From Paenibacillus sp. J23TS9 (GTDB lineage Bacteria > Bacillota > Bacilli > Paenibacillales > Paenibacillaceae), in assembly GCF_018403225.1 (NCBI RefSeq), contig NZ_BOSG01000001.1, forward strand, positions 186,001-250,000: a stretch of DNA of 64,000 nt. The letters run 5' to 3'. The position numbers and the translations under genes were made by a program. This document shows positions 15,978 through 25,796 of the stretch, piece after piece. The notes under the pieces are model-generated. The model was not told the origin of the DNA. It worked only from the letters and a program-made list of their open reading frames with translations, and ran no database searches. Numbering within the stretch: the first letter of the stretch is position 1; the number at the start of each line of letters is the position of its first letter.

Positions 15978-16064
15978 ATGGAGTTCATGCCTTCACACAA
16001 AGAAATGATTCTTGTCTTCGTGCTGTTGATTTTGCTTGTCGTTGTTTTGATGTGTTTTTTCTAA
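15978..16064 (+). CDS. 28-residue membrane peptide, sporulation YjcZ-like
   Basis: ATG at 15978 after GAAGGGAG. A polar head MEFMPSHKE is followed by one hydrophobic helix ILVFVLLILLVVVLMCFF to the stop. It resembles the YjcZ/SscA-type small spore peptides common in Bacilli and lies just before the spoVA genes. The rest of the 435-base gap between the M42 gene and spoVAC shows no other coding signal. Confidence 0.4.
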   Translation: MEFMPSHKEMILVFVLLILLVVVLMCFF

Positions 16065-16237
16065 TTGTTTGAGTGGCGGATGCAATTAATTTGTATCTTC
16101 CATTCCAAGACAGCTGTCACTGGGCTAAAGCTTGTGGCGGCTGTTTGCTGTGTGTTCAAGCCGCTAATTCCATCAATACATAACAATCCTTTGTATGACA
16201 AATAATGAAAGGGAATGATGAAGAGGAGGTGCTGGTA

Positions 16238-16741
16238 TTGCCTGCGAATACAAAAAATAAAGGGGCCAAATTCAGTCTGGATACCCTGACCCATCAGGAG
16301 TATAAAAACATTGCGCAGAAGCACGAGCCTGCACGGAGTATCTTTAAAAACTGCGTGTTAGCTTTTTTAATTGGCGGTGGCATTTGTTTTATCGGCCAAG
16401 CCATTCAGCTGGGTTTTATGACCTGGTTTGACATGTCGGTCAAGGAAGCGGGCAGTCCTACGGTTGCAGTCCTGATTATTATTTCCGTTATTCTGACCTG
16501 CCTTGGCGTATACGACAAAATTGCGCAGGTTGCGGGAGCCGGAACCGCTGTTCCTGTAACGGGATTCGCCAATTCCATGTGCTCCGCCGCCTTGGAACAT
16601 AAGGCCGAAGGTTATGTGCTGGGAGTAGGTGCCAATATGTTTAAACTTGCCGGTTCTGTCATCGTGTTCGGGACGGTTGCGGCATTCTTTGTCGGGCTGG
16701 TGTACGCGATTCTGGGGCTGGAGGGAGTGCATCATCCATGA
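16238..16741 (+). CDS. spoVAC: stage V sporulation protein AC
   Basis: Membrane component of the SpoVA channel that moves dipicolinic acid into the forespore and releases it in germination. I choose the TTG at 16238, since a perfect GAGGAGGTG site lies at 16223-16231; an ATG at 16205 is upstream of that site. Four or so hydrophobic helices are visible, with the family blocks FLIGGGICFIGQ, GVYDKIAQVAGAGTAVPVTGF and ALEHKAEGYVLGVGANMFKLAGSVI. It overlaps spoVAD by 4 bases. The operon here contains only AC, AD and AE. Confidence 0.93.
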   Translation: MPANTKNKGAKFSLDTLTHQEYKNIAQKHEPARSIFKNCVLAFLIGGGICFIGQAIQLGFMTWFDMSVKEAGSPTVAVLIIISVILTCLGVYDKIAQVAGAGTAVPVTGFANSMCSAALEHKAEGYVLGVGANMFKLAGSVIVFGTVAAFFVGLVYAILGLEGVHHP

Positions 16742-17751
16742 GGCTGAAAGGCCAGACTTGGGAATTCACTTCCAGACCGACCCTTCTTGCGGGTGCGACA
16801 GTGGTGGGACCGGAAGAGGGGCAGGGACCGCTTTCCGGTGATTTTGACTATATTTACGATAACATCGAGATCAATGAAAAGACATGGGAAAAGGCTGAAC
16901 GCAAGCTCCTGGAACAGGCCTCCCAGCTGGCTGTCGTGAAGGCAGAGCTGACCAAGGAACAAATCCAGTTTTTTGTGGGCGGTGATTTGATGAATCAGAT
17001 CATCAGCAGCACTTTCGCTGCGAGAAAACTTGGAGTCCCTTATTTGGGTGTATTCGGCGCCTGCTCCACATCGATGGAAAGTCTTGCATTGGCGGCGCTG
17101 CTCGTGGACACAGGGGCGGCGGAGCGTGTGCTCGCAGGGACTGCAAGTCATAATTGCACGGCTGAGAAGCAGTTTCGCTATCCAACGGAATACGGATCCC
17201 AAAAACCGCCGACAGCCCAATATACGGTTACAGGTTCCGGATGCGGCGTTGTTGGCAAGGGGGGCAGCGGTCCGGTGATTGCCAGGGCCACCATCGGCAG
17301 AGTGATGGATCTGGGCATCAAAGATCCGTTTAATATGGGGGCCGCGATGGCACCTGCTGCAGCAGACACGATTGAAGCCCATTTCCGGGATACGGGGCTT
17401 ACTCCAGGGTATTACGATTTGGTAGTCACCGGGGACTTAGCTTCCGTGGGATTGCCGATTGCCGGGGAATTGCTGCAGAAAGCGGAGGTCGCCATGAATG
17501 AGACGGAATTTAATGATTGCGGCCTGCTGGTCTTCGATATACAGAAACAAACATATGTGAAAGCGGGCGGGAGCGGCTGCGGCTGTTCCGCTGTTGTGAC
17601 GTATGGCCATTTACTGAAACGGCTGACCAATAAGGAAATTAAAAAAGTGCTTGTCGTTGCAACCGGGGCTTTGCTTTCTCCTCTGTCCTACCAGCAGGGC
17701 GAAAGCATACCGTGTATCGCACATGCGGTAGCACTAGAAATGGAGGGTTAA
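16738..17751 (+). CDS. spoVAD: stage V sporulation protein AD
   Basis: 337 residues, thiolase-like fold. SpoVAD is the soluble, dipicolinate-binding component of the SpoVA channel. Family motifs include FTSRPTLLAGATVVGPEEGQG near the N-terminus, GDLMNQIISSTFAARKLGVPYLGVFGACSTSMESLA around 85-120 and SHNCTAEKQFRYPTEYGSQKP. It starts on ATGA overlapping spoVAC and ends overlapping the spoVAE start. Confidence 0.95.
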   Translation: MRLKGQTWEFTSRPTLLAGATVVGPEEGQGPLSGDFDYIYDNIEINEKTWEKAERKLLEQASQLAVVKAELTKEQIQFFVGGDLMNQIISSTFAARKLGVPYLGVFGACSTSMESLALAALLVDTGAAERVLAGTASHNCTAEKQFRYPTEYGSQKPPTAQYTVTGSGCGVVGKGGSGPVIARATIGRVMDLGIKDPFNMGAAMAPAAADTIEAHFRDTGLTPGYYDLVVTGDLASVGLPIAGELLQKAEVAMNETEFNDCGLLVFDIQKQTYVKAGGSGCGCSAVVTYGHLLKRLTNKEIKKVLVVATGALLSPLSYQQGESIPCIAHAVALEMEG

Positions 17752-18104
17752 TGATGCAATTTTTATGGGCATTTGTCATTGGCGGATTAATTTGCGTCAT
17801 CGGACAATTAATGATGGATTTATTCAAGCTGACCCCGGCACATACGATGAGTACATTGGTGGTAGCGGGTGCGGTTGCAGACGGTTTTGGGCTATATGAT
17901 CCTTTAGTTAAATTCGCCGGAGCCGGAGCCTCTGTACCGATTACAAGCTTTGGCAGTTCTCTGGTTCACGGGGCCTTATCCGAGCTGCAGCGAGACGGCT
18001 GGATTGGTATTGTCACCGGCATATTTGAGGTTACAAGCGCAGGGATATCAGCGGCGATCATATTCTCGTTTTTGGCCGCCTTGGTCGTTCGTCCGCGGGG
18101 ATAA
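17751..18104 (+). CDS. spoVAE: stage V sporulation protein AE (AEb type)
   Basis: 117 residues, integral membrane, with three helices. The paralogous relation to SpoVAC is visible in GGLICVIGQLMMDLFKLTPAHTMSTLVV and AGAGASVPITSFGSSLVHGA. Start ATG at 17751 shares a base with the spoVAD stop, with GGAGGG just upstream. Last gene of the operon, closed by a terminator at 18134. Confidence 0.92.
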   Translation: MMQFLWAFVIGGLICVIGQLMMDLFKLTPAHTMSTLVVAGAVADGFGLYDPLVKFAGAGASVPITSFGSSLVHGALSELQRDGWIGIVTGIFEVTSAGISAAIIFSFLAALVVRPRG

Positions 18105-18133
18105 GACTACAACTGAAAATGCATGATCCCACT

Positions 18134-18164
18134 CACCCTGATCCCATACGGAGCAGGGTGTTTT
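18134..18164 (+). terminator. rho-independent terminator
   Basis: CACCCTG / CAGGGTG stem, 13-base loop, then TTTT. Ends the spoVA operon. Confidence 0.65.
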
Positions 18165-18349
18165 GCTGTATCGGCCATAGGGTATGTTGGGGTATACGAG
18201 TAATTTAGGAGTCCTGCACAATGTACTTTAGGGGAATATATCATGTACAATGTAAGATATATGATTGTTATCTCAGGATTTAACAGAACTTGCTGCACAA
18301 GCAATTCCACAGTTTCACAAAATAGCATGATATAAGGAGGCATGAATAT

Positions 18350-19306
18350 ATGCCCGTAAGCAGCGAATCCCTGCAAACCATTGCAGCCGTTAGATCTAAC
18401 CTTGAATCCTGCATCTTAGGCAAAGCCTTTGAAATCCAGCTCTTGCTTACTGCTCTCCTGGCAGAAGGGCATATTCTGATTGAAGACGTACCGGGAACCG
18501 GCAAGACACAGATGATCAAGGCTCTGGCCAAATCCATGAGCGGAGATTACAGACGTGTACAATGCAACCCTGATATTTTGCCAAGCGATATCACAGGCGT
18601 CTCCGTATTCCATCCCCGTGAAGAGCGTTTCTTTTTCCGGCCGGGTCCGGTGATGACAAACATTTTGCTCGCTGATGAAATCAACCGCGCAACAACGAAA
18701 ACGCAATCGGCTCTCCTTGAAGTGATGGAAGAACGGAATGTTACGGTAGATGGAGAGACGTATGAATTGCCAAGACCGTTTATGCTGTGTGCCACCCAAA
18801 ACCCGATTGATTTTGAAGGCACTTACATGCTTCCGGAAGCGCAGCTTGACCGTTTTATGATGAAAATCAGCCTCGGTTATCCTGATGCCGCTACCGAAAG
18901 AAGCCTCTTGCAGCAGCATAAGCATGGACAGCCTGTTGACCAGCTGAAGCCCGTAACCCACATGGACCAGATCGCAGAGATGCAGAAGGAAATCCGAAAC
19001 ATATTTATTGATGATGCCGTTGCCGATTATCTGCTGAAAATCGTCCGCATGACCCGGCAGCATCCGTCCGTTCTCCTCGGTGCCAGCCCGCGTGCTTCAC
19101 TTTCTCTGATGATGGCAGGCAAAGCCTACGCTTTCATACAGCAGCGTGATTTTGTCCTTCCTGACGATATCAAAGTACTTGCTCCGTATGTTCTTTCACA
19201 CCGTATTATTTTGCGTCCTGAGTCTCGTCTGGATAACGTCAGTGCAGAATCCGTCGTAAAAAATATTCTGCAGCAGGTGCATGTGCCTGTAGCTCTGGAG
19301 CGATGA
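18350..19306 (+). CDS. MoxR-family AAA+ ATPase
   Basis: 318 residues, ATAAGGAGG site. Walker A EDVPGTGKT (about 45-53), Walker B LLADEINRA (about 104), sensor ATQNPIDFEG and the arginine-finger region. MoxR ATPases act as chaperones for metal or protein-complex maturation and nearly always sit beside DUF58 and transglutaminase genes, as here. The three genes touch or overlap (one operon). Confidence 0.9.
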   Translation: MPVSSESLQTIAAVRSNLESCILGKAFEIQLLLTALLAEGHILIEDVPGTGKTQMIKALAKSMSGDYRRVQCNPDILPSDITGVSVFHPREERFFFRPGPVMTNILLADEINRATTKTQSALLEVMEERNVTVDGETYELPRPFMLCATQNPIDFEGTYMLPEAQLDRFMMKISLGYPDAATERSLLQQHKHGQPVDQLKPVTHMDQIAEMQKEIRNIFIDDAVADYLLKIVRMTRQHPSVLLGASPRASLSLMMAGKAYAFIQQRDFVLPDDIKVLAPYVLSHRIILRPESRLDNVSAESVVKNILQQVHVPVALER

Positions 19307-20557
19307 ATGATGATGGCGCTGCTGAAGACAATCAGGTCGATTCTACGGAATCTCCGCTTCTGGATTGTGCTTGCAGTATGGGCTGCCAGCCTGCTGTTCG
19401 TATTGTTTCAGGGAGGTAAAACCGCACTTATGCTGCTTGTAATGATCAGTGTTCTGGTAGTATATCTGATTGCAGGCGGCCTGGGTGGAATCCGCCGGGT
19501 CCACGGCCAACGCAGTCTTTCCGCAGAGCAGGAGCAGGGAGATGCGCTGCATGCAGGAGAGCAGGTTAAAGTGAGTCTGAATTTTGCGGTTCCGGGGTTC
19601 CTTCCGATGCCATATCTCATTATTCGTGAAGTCATGAAGCGGCATAACGGAGAGACCTGGTCCTTTGAAGAATCCGTGATTCCTGATTTCCGTGGAGGCG
19701 GCGAGCTGATGTTTCAAACTCCGCCGCTGGAACGCGGGAGGTATTATTTTACCGAGACTGAATGCGTTACGGAGGATATTTTCGGACTTATTGAGCATAA
19801 GGGGAGCTTTCATGTCCCCGGCCAGTTTCGCGTTTTTCCGCGGACAGTATCCATTCCAGGGTGGAGGATTATGGACAAGAACTCCAGGCTTGCAGGTCCT
19901 CAAAGGGCCGCTGCATCCCGCCGGGAGACGACGCAAATTAATGGTGTGAGGGAATATGTCTACGGCGACCGGATTTCACGTATCCACTGGAATGCAACCG
20001 CCAAAACCGGCTCCTGGAAATCCAAAGAATTCGAATATGATTCCGTTCCCAAGATTATGCTCGTTCTGGATGCTATTTCAGCCCATTATGAGTCGGACAA
20101 CCATTTTGAGCTCGCAGTCTCAACCGCAGCCTCACTTATTAATTATGCATCACGTGAACGTCTGTGCATGGGACTCGCAACTGCAGGTGATCAGTTCAAG
20201 ATGTTTTCACCAAGTGAAAATTACAGCGACCGTCAGCGGATGATGCATCATTTGGTGGATGTGACCGCAGATGGTTATGGCGATCTGCAGCCGAAGCTGG
20301 AGAAAAGCGGACGCTTTATCCCTTCCGGCGCCATGTTCATTCTCATCAGTCCGCAGAGTGGAAAAAAAGCACTGGAACTGCTGCGCTGGGCGGATACGCG
20401 TGGCTTTACTCCATCCCATATCTTGGTGTCATCTTCAGAAAGCGAGAGTAATGCCAAGCAGGGTTGGGTTTCCATGCTCAAAGCGCGGGGAACATTCGGT
20501 TGTTCGGTCTCCAGCTTGCATGATCTGCCCGCTGCGTTGGGAGGTGGAAGGCCATGA
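19307..20557 (+). CDS. DUF58 domain protein
   Basis: 416 residues directly abutting the MoxR gene (TGA-ATG). Two N-terminal membrane helices (about 15-50), then a beta-rich segment and the DUF58/VWA-like domain with the signature GVREYVYGDRISRIHWNATA (about 214-233). Believed to work with MoxR and the transglutaminase in a membrane-linked assembly function. The client is unknown. Confidence 0.88.
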   Translation: MMMALLKTIRSILRNLRFWIVLAVWAASLLFVLFQGGKTALMLLVMISVLVVYLIAGGLGGIRRVHGQRSLSAEQEQGDALHAGEQVKVSLNFAVPGFLPMPYLIIREVMKRHNGETWSFEESVIPDFRGGGELMFQTPPLERGRYYFTETECVTEDIFGLIEHKGSFHVPGQFRVFPRTVSIPGWRIMDKNSRLAGPQRAAASRRETTQINGVREYVYGDRISRIHWNATAKTGSWKSKEFEYDSVPKIMLVLDAISAHYESDNHFELAVSTAASLINYASRERLCMGLATAGDQFKMFSPSENYSDRQRMMHHLVDVTADGYGDLQPKLEKSGRFIPSGAMFILISPQSGKKALELLRWADTRGFTPSHILVSSSESESNAKQGWVSMLKARGTFGCSVSSLHDLPAALGGGRP

Positions 20558-22782
20558 AAGCATGGGGTGCTTATATAAGAAATTCGCTCTTTTATTCCCT
20601 GTCTCTATTATGGATATGGATTATGGGATTGCAGTGGATTTCTTTTATGGATTTCACATGGTACACCGAAACGAAATCGATCGTTCTGATCAGCATGACT
20701 GCTATTATTGTTATAGAGATGCTGCTTCCTGCCAAAAGAATGTATCGTGTTATCCTTGAAGGAGCAGTTATTTTATATATTATCCATAAAGAATTGGTCA
20801 AATATTGGGTGTACATGCCATCCGGTACAATGGCAAACCGTATTCAGCAGTATGTGGATCACTTGTCACCCTATATCTGGATTGCTGCGGGGGCCTGGGT
20901 TTTGCTAACGCTCAGCGCCATTTTAGTCAATACCAAGCGCAGGGTTCTTGTTTTTTCCAGTCTTAACGTGATCGCCTTTAGTATTCTGGACTCTTTTACG
21001 ATAAGCGATCTGTGGCAGGAAGTGGCCTGGACGGTTTTTGCGGCAATGGGATGGCTGGTCAGTGAGCATTTTCGCCGTTTTCAGGCACGCTTTCCTGCTG
21101 GATGGAAACATTTGCGAAAGTACCCCCTTAAAATTTTCATCCATGCTGCCGTTTTGTTTTCCGTTATCTTTATCGCCGGAGTGAGCATGCCAAACATTCC
21201 TCCGACGCTTACGGATCCTTATACCGCCTGGGTTGGAACCCCCGGGGGCAGCTCCAATACTGCGGATGTAAGCGGCGAATTGACAAGCGAGAAAGTGAAA
21301 AGCACTTCAGGGTACAGCCGGAACGACAATAACCTGGGCGGAGGTTTTAATTTTGACTATACGCCTGTCATGTCGGTGAAGTCCGAGAAGCGCAGCTACT
21401 GGCGAGGGGAAACCAGACAGGTGTACTCAGGCAGCGGCTGGTCAGATGAACGTTCTGGAAGCGACTACGATGATGTGAACATCGGCACTGCTCTGCGAAG
21501 CAGCGAACCAAGAGCATCAGGAGAGACGGAGACATTAGAGCAGACCGTAACGATGCTGAATGACAATGTGTACCCCGTCCTGTTTGGGGCTTTCAATGTA
21601 TCCCAGGTCAAGCAGATGGATGATGTAAATGCAGGCAAACTGCTGTGGGAAAGCAACCAGTCCACTCTGCACTGGAATACCGATTCCAAACAACCTCAAT
21701 ATCCGAAGACCTATACCGTTATTTCGGAAGTGCCGGTCATTCCGGAAGATGAGATTCGCAGTAAAACATTCAAGAACCTCTATAATGGAGATAAACTGGA
21801 TGGCAAGTATCTGCAGATTCCTAAGAGCTTTCCCGAACGAACGCGCAAGCTGGCGGAGCAGGTGACGTCATCTGCAGATACCCCGTATGAAAAAATAGGA
21901 TTACTGCAAAACTACCTAATAAATAACTTCAAATACACAAATCAGCCGGACCTGTCCAAAAAGACAAGCGATGATTTTGTGGACAGCTTTTTATTTGATA
22001 TTAAGGAAGGCTACTGCGATTATTTCTCCACTTCGATGGTCATGATGGCACGATCACTCAACATTCCAGCCCGCTGGGTCAAAGGGTACGCTCCTGGCCA
22101 GCAGCAGATGAATTCGGATGATGTACTTCAGAGACAGGGTAAAGTGGTTGATACAGGCGTTTATACCGTGACCAACGCGGATGCCCATTCCTGGGCAGAA
22201 GTTTATTTTGGATCTTATGGTTGGGTGCCTGTCGAAGCGACGCCGGGATTCAACATGCCGCTACTTACGCATAAGGAAGACAGCAAGCCTGTCACGGCTC
22301 CACAAGTTGAAGATGAAGCAGAGCAGGACGTGCTTAAGGAGACAACGACAGCAGGAACTGGTACGAATGGTTCTGGACTTTCCGGTGCGGCAATTGCTTG
22401 GATTACAATCCTTATCATTGTTTTGCTTGCAATATATACCCTTTGGATGCTGCGCATCCGTGTGAGATTTTTCCTCATCGGCATCCGTAAAGGCAGAAAG
22501 CTTACCGAGGATCAGAAAGTGATCGTGATGACCGAACAATGGCTGAATAAACTGAAGAGAAAAGGTATCCGGAGAAGCTCAAACGAAACGCTGCGTGAAT
22601 CCGTAAATCGCTGGGAAAAGGAAATGCCGACCTTATCTCCGGCACTTGGACCGCTTCTGATGCTGTTTGAGAAAGCCAGATATAGTCCCTCTTCGGTATC
22701 GGAAGCCGAATGGAGAAGCGTATACGATCACAGCCGTAATCTTAAAACAGCCCTTAAAAAGGCAGAGGATCCGGCGGCATAA
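20554..22782 (+). CDS. transglutaminase-like membrane protein (TgpA/DUF3488 type)
   Basis: 742 residues, overlapping the DUF58 gene by 4 bases. About six N-terminal membrane helices (residues 10-215) precede an extracytoplasmic region with a transglutaminase-like core: Cys in KEGYCDYFSTSMVMMAR (about 488), His in NADAHSWAEVYF (about 548) and Asp/Glu in the following VPVEATPGF. Another membrane helix (about 610-632) and a cytoplasmic DUF4129-like tail follow. A protease-like or crosslinking function at the cell surface is inferred. Confidence 0.88.
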   Translation: MKAWGAYIRNSLFYSLSLLWIWIMGLQWISFMDFTWYTETKSIVLISMTAIIVIEMLLPAKRMYRVILEGAVILYIIHKELVKYWVYMPSGTMANRIQQYVDHLSPYIWIAAGAWVLLTLSAILVNTKRRVLVFSSLNVIAFSILDSFTISDLWQEVAWTVFAAMGWLVSEHFRRFQARFPAGWKHLRKYPLKIFIHAAVLFSVIFIAGVSMPNIPPTLTDPYTAWVGTPGGSSNTADVSGELTSEKVKSTSGYSRNDNNLGGGFNFDYTPVMSVKSEKRSYWRGETRQVYSGSGWSDERSGSDYDDVNIGTALRSSEPRASGETETLEQTVTMLNDNVYPVLFGAFNVSQVKQMDDVNAGKLLWESNQSTLHWNTDSKQPQYPKTYTVISEVPVIPEDEIRSKTFKNLYNGDKLDGKYLQIPKSFPERTRKLAEQVTSSADTPYEKIGLLQNYLINNFKYTNQPDLSKKTSDDFVDSFLFDIKEGYCDYFSTSMVMMARSLNIPARWVKGYAPGQQQMNSDDVLQRQGKVVDTGVYTVTNADAHSWAEVYFGSYGWVPVEATPGFNMPLLTHKEDSKPVTAPQVEDEAEQDVLKETTTAGTGTNGSGLSGAAIAWITILIIVLLAIYTLWMLRIRVRFFLIGIRKGRKLTEDQKVIVMTEQWLNKLKRKGIRRSSNETLRESVNRWEKEMPTLSPALGPLLMLFEKARYSPSSVSEAEWRSVYDHSRNLKTALKKAEDPAA

Positions 22783-22800
22783 TCGGGACCTTACGCAAAG

Positions 22801-22827
22801 CGCCCTCGCGGGCGTTTTCTTTTTTAC
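22801..22827 (+). terminator. rho-independent terminator
   Basis: CGCCC / GGGCG stem with a 4-base loop followed by TTTTCTTTTTT. Confidence 0.65.
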
Positions 22828-22880
22828 TAACCACGTAGATTATGGTATAGTTTGTCCTATGAAACTGAGGTGACAACAAT

Positions 22881-23408
22881 TTGTTCGAAATACTAATCCC
22901 TAAATTAAGGGTGAATACGGTATTTGATATTGATTTGGAAGACCTGTATGCCAAGGGTTACCGGGGAATCATCACGGACCTGGATAACACCCTGGTTGGC
23001 GCAAAAATGCCGCTGGCTACACCGGAGCTGATTACCTGGTTCGAGCGGGTCAAAAAGCTCGGGTTTAAGCTGATCATTGTGTCGAATAACCGCATGGATC
23101 GCGTAGCGGCGTTTGCCACTCCACTGGATATCCAGTTTGTGCATCAGGCGCGTAAGCCCCGGAATGCGCCATTTCGCAAGGCCATCAGCATGATGGGACT
23201 CCGTGATCAAGAAACCATCGTGGTCGGCGATCAGATGATGACCGATGTGTACGGCGGCAACCGCATGGGCCTTTTTACGGTGCTGGTGCTTCCGGTTTCC
23301 ATCGCGGATGAAGGCTGGGCAACAAGAATCAACCGCCGCCTGGAGAAGATTGCACTGAAACGTTTGCGTAAAAAAGGACTATGGCTTGAGGAGGAAAAAC
23401 ATCAATGA
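22881..23408 (+). CDS. yqeG: YqeG-family HAD phosphatase
   Basis: 175 residues from a TTG start with AGGTGA upstream. HAD class IIIA signature ITDLDNTLVG (about 31-40), motif II IIVSNN, and motif III/IV VVGDQMMTDVYGGNRMG. First gene of the conserved yqeG-yqeM operon. The stop overlaps the yqeH start (ATGA). Confidence 0.9.
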   Translation: MFEILIPKLRVNTVFDIDLEDLYAKGYRGIITDLDNTLVGAKMPLATPELITWFERVKKLGFKLIIVSNNRMDRVAAFATPLDIQFVHQARKPRNAPFRKAISMMGLRDQETIVVGDQMMTDVYGGNRMGLFTVLVLPVSIADEGWATRINRRLEKIALKRLRKKGLWLEEEKHQ

Positions 23409-24532
23409 AAGACCCGATGGGCGGACAAAGCATCAAAAAGTGCAGCGGCTGCGGCATTGAGCTGCAGGCGCTAAATCCCGATTTGCCAGGGTACCTACCG
23501 GAGAAGTCGCTGGGCAGAGAGCCTGTTATTTGTCAGCGCTGCTTCCGTATTAAAAACTATAACGAGGCTTCTTCCGTTACAGTGGACCAGGATGAGTTCT
23601 TACGACTCTTGAGCCAAATCGGCGGCAAGAATGCACTCGTCATTCATATTGTCGATCTGTTCGATTTCGAGGGCAGTTTGATTTCGGGGCTCCAGCGTTT
23701 TGTGGGGAACAACCCCGTTATACTCGCCGTGAACAAAATCGATTTGCTTCCTAAAGTGACAAACTGGAACAAAGTGATTAACTGGGTGCAGAAACAATGC
23801 AAGGAACAGGGACTTAAGACTGAAGAAATTATCCTGTGCAGCGCCAAGAGGAATCTGGGCTTTGAGCGTCTTCTTGAAACAGTATCCGAATACCGTGGCA
23901 ACCGTGATGTTTATGTGGTTGGGGCTACGAATGTCGGCAAATCCACACTGATTAACCGATTAATCCGCGATTATAGTGATCTGGAACAAGAACTCACCGT
24001 GTCACGCTATCCGGGAACTACCCTGGATATGGTCAGTATCCCGCTGGATGATGGACACCACATTATCGATACCCCGGGGATCGTATATCCATGGCGTTAT
24101 AGCGAGCTCGTGGACCGCAAGGATTTGGGGGCGATCATGCCGGAAAATCCGCTGAAACCGATGGTTTATCAGTTGAATGAGGGACAAACCTTGTTTTTTG
24201 GAGGTATGGCCCGCTTTGATTTTATTCAGGGTGCCCGTCAATCCTTCACTTGCTTTTTAAGCAGCAGACTCAACATTCACAGAACCAAGCTAGAGAAGGC
24301 CGACGCTTTATATCAAGAGCATGCGGGAGTTCTTCTGGCGCCGCCTGAGAAGGAGAACCTCGGCCAGATGCCGGATTGGACAAGACATGAAATCCGCGTG
24401 CCCAAGGGTGCGAGAATGGATCTGTTCATCTCTGGTCTCGGCTGGCTGAAGGTGAACAGCGATCAGGGCGCTTTAACGGCTATCCATGCACCTAAAGGTG
24501 TGAAAGTACTCGCCAGACCTTCCCTGATCTGA
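23405..24532 (+). CDS. yqeH: ribosome biogenesis GTPase YqeH
   Basis: 375 residues, circularly permuted GTPase. An N-terminal zinc finger (CSGCG and CQRCF) comes first, then G4 NKIDLL (about 114), G5 CSAKR, G1 GATNVGKST (about 177-185), G3 DTPG. It assists maturation of the 30S subunit in B. subtilis. Gene order yqeG-yqeH-aroE-yqeI matches. Confidence 0.95.
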   Translation: MKDPMGGQSIKKCSGCGIELQALNPDLPGYLPEKSLGREPVICQRCFRIKNYNEASSVTVDQDEFLRLLSQIGGKNALVIHIVDLFDFEGSLISGLQRFVGNNPVILAVNKIDLLPKVTNWNKVINWVQKQCKEQGLKTEEIILCSAKRNLGFERLLETVSEYRGNRDVYVVGATNVGKSTLINRLIRDYSDLEQELTVSRYPGTTLDMVSIPLDDGHHIIDTPGIVYPWRYSELVDRKDLGAIMPENPLKPMVYQLNEGQTLFFGGMARFDFIQGARQSFTCFLSSRLNIHRTKLEKADALYQEHAGVLLAPPEKENLGQMPDWTRHEIRVPKGARMDLFISGLGWLKVNSDQGALTAIHAPKGVKVLARPSLI

Positions 24533-24560
24533 TGCATGACTAGAATTCGGGAGAGGCAGG

Positions 24561-25436
24561 ATGATTGACATGATAACAAAGACGGATTTACTCGCAAGTA
24601 CCGGTGCACTGCTCCTTGGCGTTATCGGAGATCCTATAGCTCATTCCAAGTCGCCTGTCATGCATCAGGCTGCTTTGTCAGCGCTGGGGCTGCCCGGATC
24701 TTATGTTTCCATGCATGTGAAGCCTGGGCAGGTAAGTGAAGCCATTGCAGGGATCAAGGCTCTCGGGTTCCGGGGAATTAATGTTACCATTCCTCATAAG
24801 CTGGAGGTCATCCCTTATCTGGATCATCTGGATGAAACGGCACTCCGGATTGGAGCCGTCAATACGATTGTCAACGATTATGGCATATTGACCGGTTATA
24901 ATACGGATGGAATTGGCTATGTGCGTTCACTTAAAGAAGAGGCGGTATCTGAACTAAGAGGGAAGAAGATCATGGTCCTGGGTGCGGGCGGCGCGGCGAG
25001 AGGCATCGTGTATGCTCTGTCGCTGGAAAGCCCGGACAGCATCTTCATTGCCAACCGTACAGCCGATAAGGCGGAAGCAATGGCGGATGAATGGAAGGAG
25101 CTTGCCGATATCCGGGGGATATCCATGCAGCAGCTGCCGTCGTATCTGAAGGATATCGATATCCTGATCAATACGACATCGGTCGGGATGCATCCGAATA
25201 TGTCGGAAGCGCCGGTGGATGTGAATTTGATATCGGAAAATACAGTGGTCAGCGATTTGATCTATAACCCCCTTCAAACCAGATTGCTGGCAGAGAGTGA
25301 AAAAAAAGGCTGCACGGTGCATGGCGGCCTGGGCATGTTTGTCAACCAAGGCGCCTATGCGCTTGAATACTGGACCGGCATGCCGGCACCGGTTGCAGCA
25401 ATGAGAAATGCTGTACTGAAAAGTATGGCTGGCTAG
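24561..25436 (+). CDS. aroE: shikimate dehydrogenase
   Basis: 291 residues. It reduces 3-dehydroshikimate with NADPH in aromatic amino acid synthesis. Motifs: substrate site GDPIAHSKSPVMHQ (about 22-35), catalytic Lys in NVTIPHKLEV (about 80), NTDGIGY, and Rossmann loop GAGGAARG (about 140). Full length. GGGAGAGG site. Confidence 0.95.
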   Translation: MIDMITKTDLLASTGALLLGVIGDPIAHSKSPVMHQAALSALGLPGSYVSMHVKPGQVSEAIAGIKALGFRGINVTIPHKLEVIPYLDHLDETALRIGAVNTIVNDYGILTGYNTDGIGYVRSLKEEAVSELRGKKIMVLGAGGAARGIVYALSLESPDSIFIANRTADKAEAMADEWKELADIRGISMQQLPSYLKDIDILINTTSVGMHPNMSEAPVDVNLISENTVVSDLIYNPLQTRLLAESEKKGCTVHGGLGMFVNQGAYALEYWTGMPAPVAAMRNAVLKSMAG

Positions 25437-25490
25437 CTCCCTTTTTTGGGGAAATCAAAACAGATGAATATTAAGGAGTTATGAATATAC

Positions 25491-25781
25491 ATGCTAACGG
25501 GTAAGCAAAAGCGATATCTTCGATCCCTCGCACACCATTTGGATCCGATTTTTCAAGTGGGCAAGGGTGGAACCAATGACCAGCTTGTAAGACATATTAA
25601 CGATGCGATTGAGAAAAGAGAATTAATGAAAATCAGTATTTTGAACAACTGCCTTGACGATAAAAATGAGATTGCTGAAGAGCTTGCGGAGAAATCCAAA
25701 GCAGAACTGGTTCAGATTATTGGCAGCACGATTATTCTTTACAAAGAATCTAAAGATTACAAACAAATAGAATTGCCATAA
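25491..25781 (+). CDS. yqeI: YhbY-type CRM-domain RNA-binding protein (YqeI)
   Basis: 96 residues, the single CRM domain: LTGKQKRYLRSLAHHLDPIFQVGKGG at the start and the ELMKISILNN motif in the middle. Associates with pre-50S ribosomes. TAAGGAG site, and 15 bases separate it from nadD. Confidence 0.92.
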   Translation: MLTGKQKRYLRSLAHHLDPIFQVGKGGTNDQLVRHINDAIEKRELMKISILNNCLDDKNEIAEELAEKSKAELVQIIGSTIILYKESKDYKQIELP

Positions 25782-25796
25782 GCGGGAGGGTTCACC

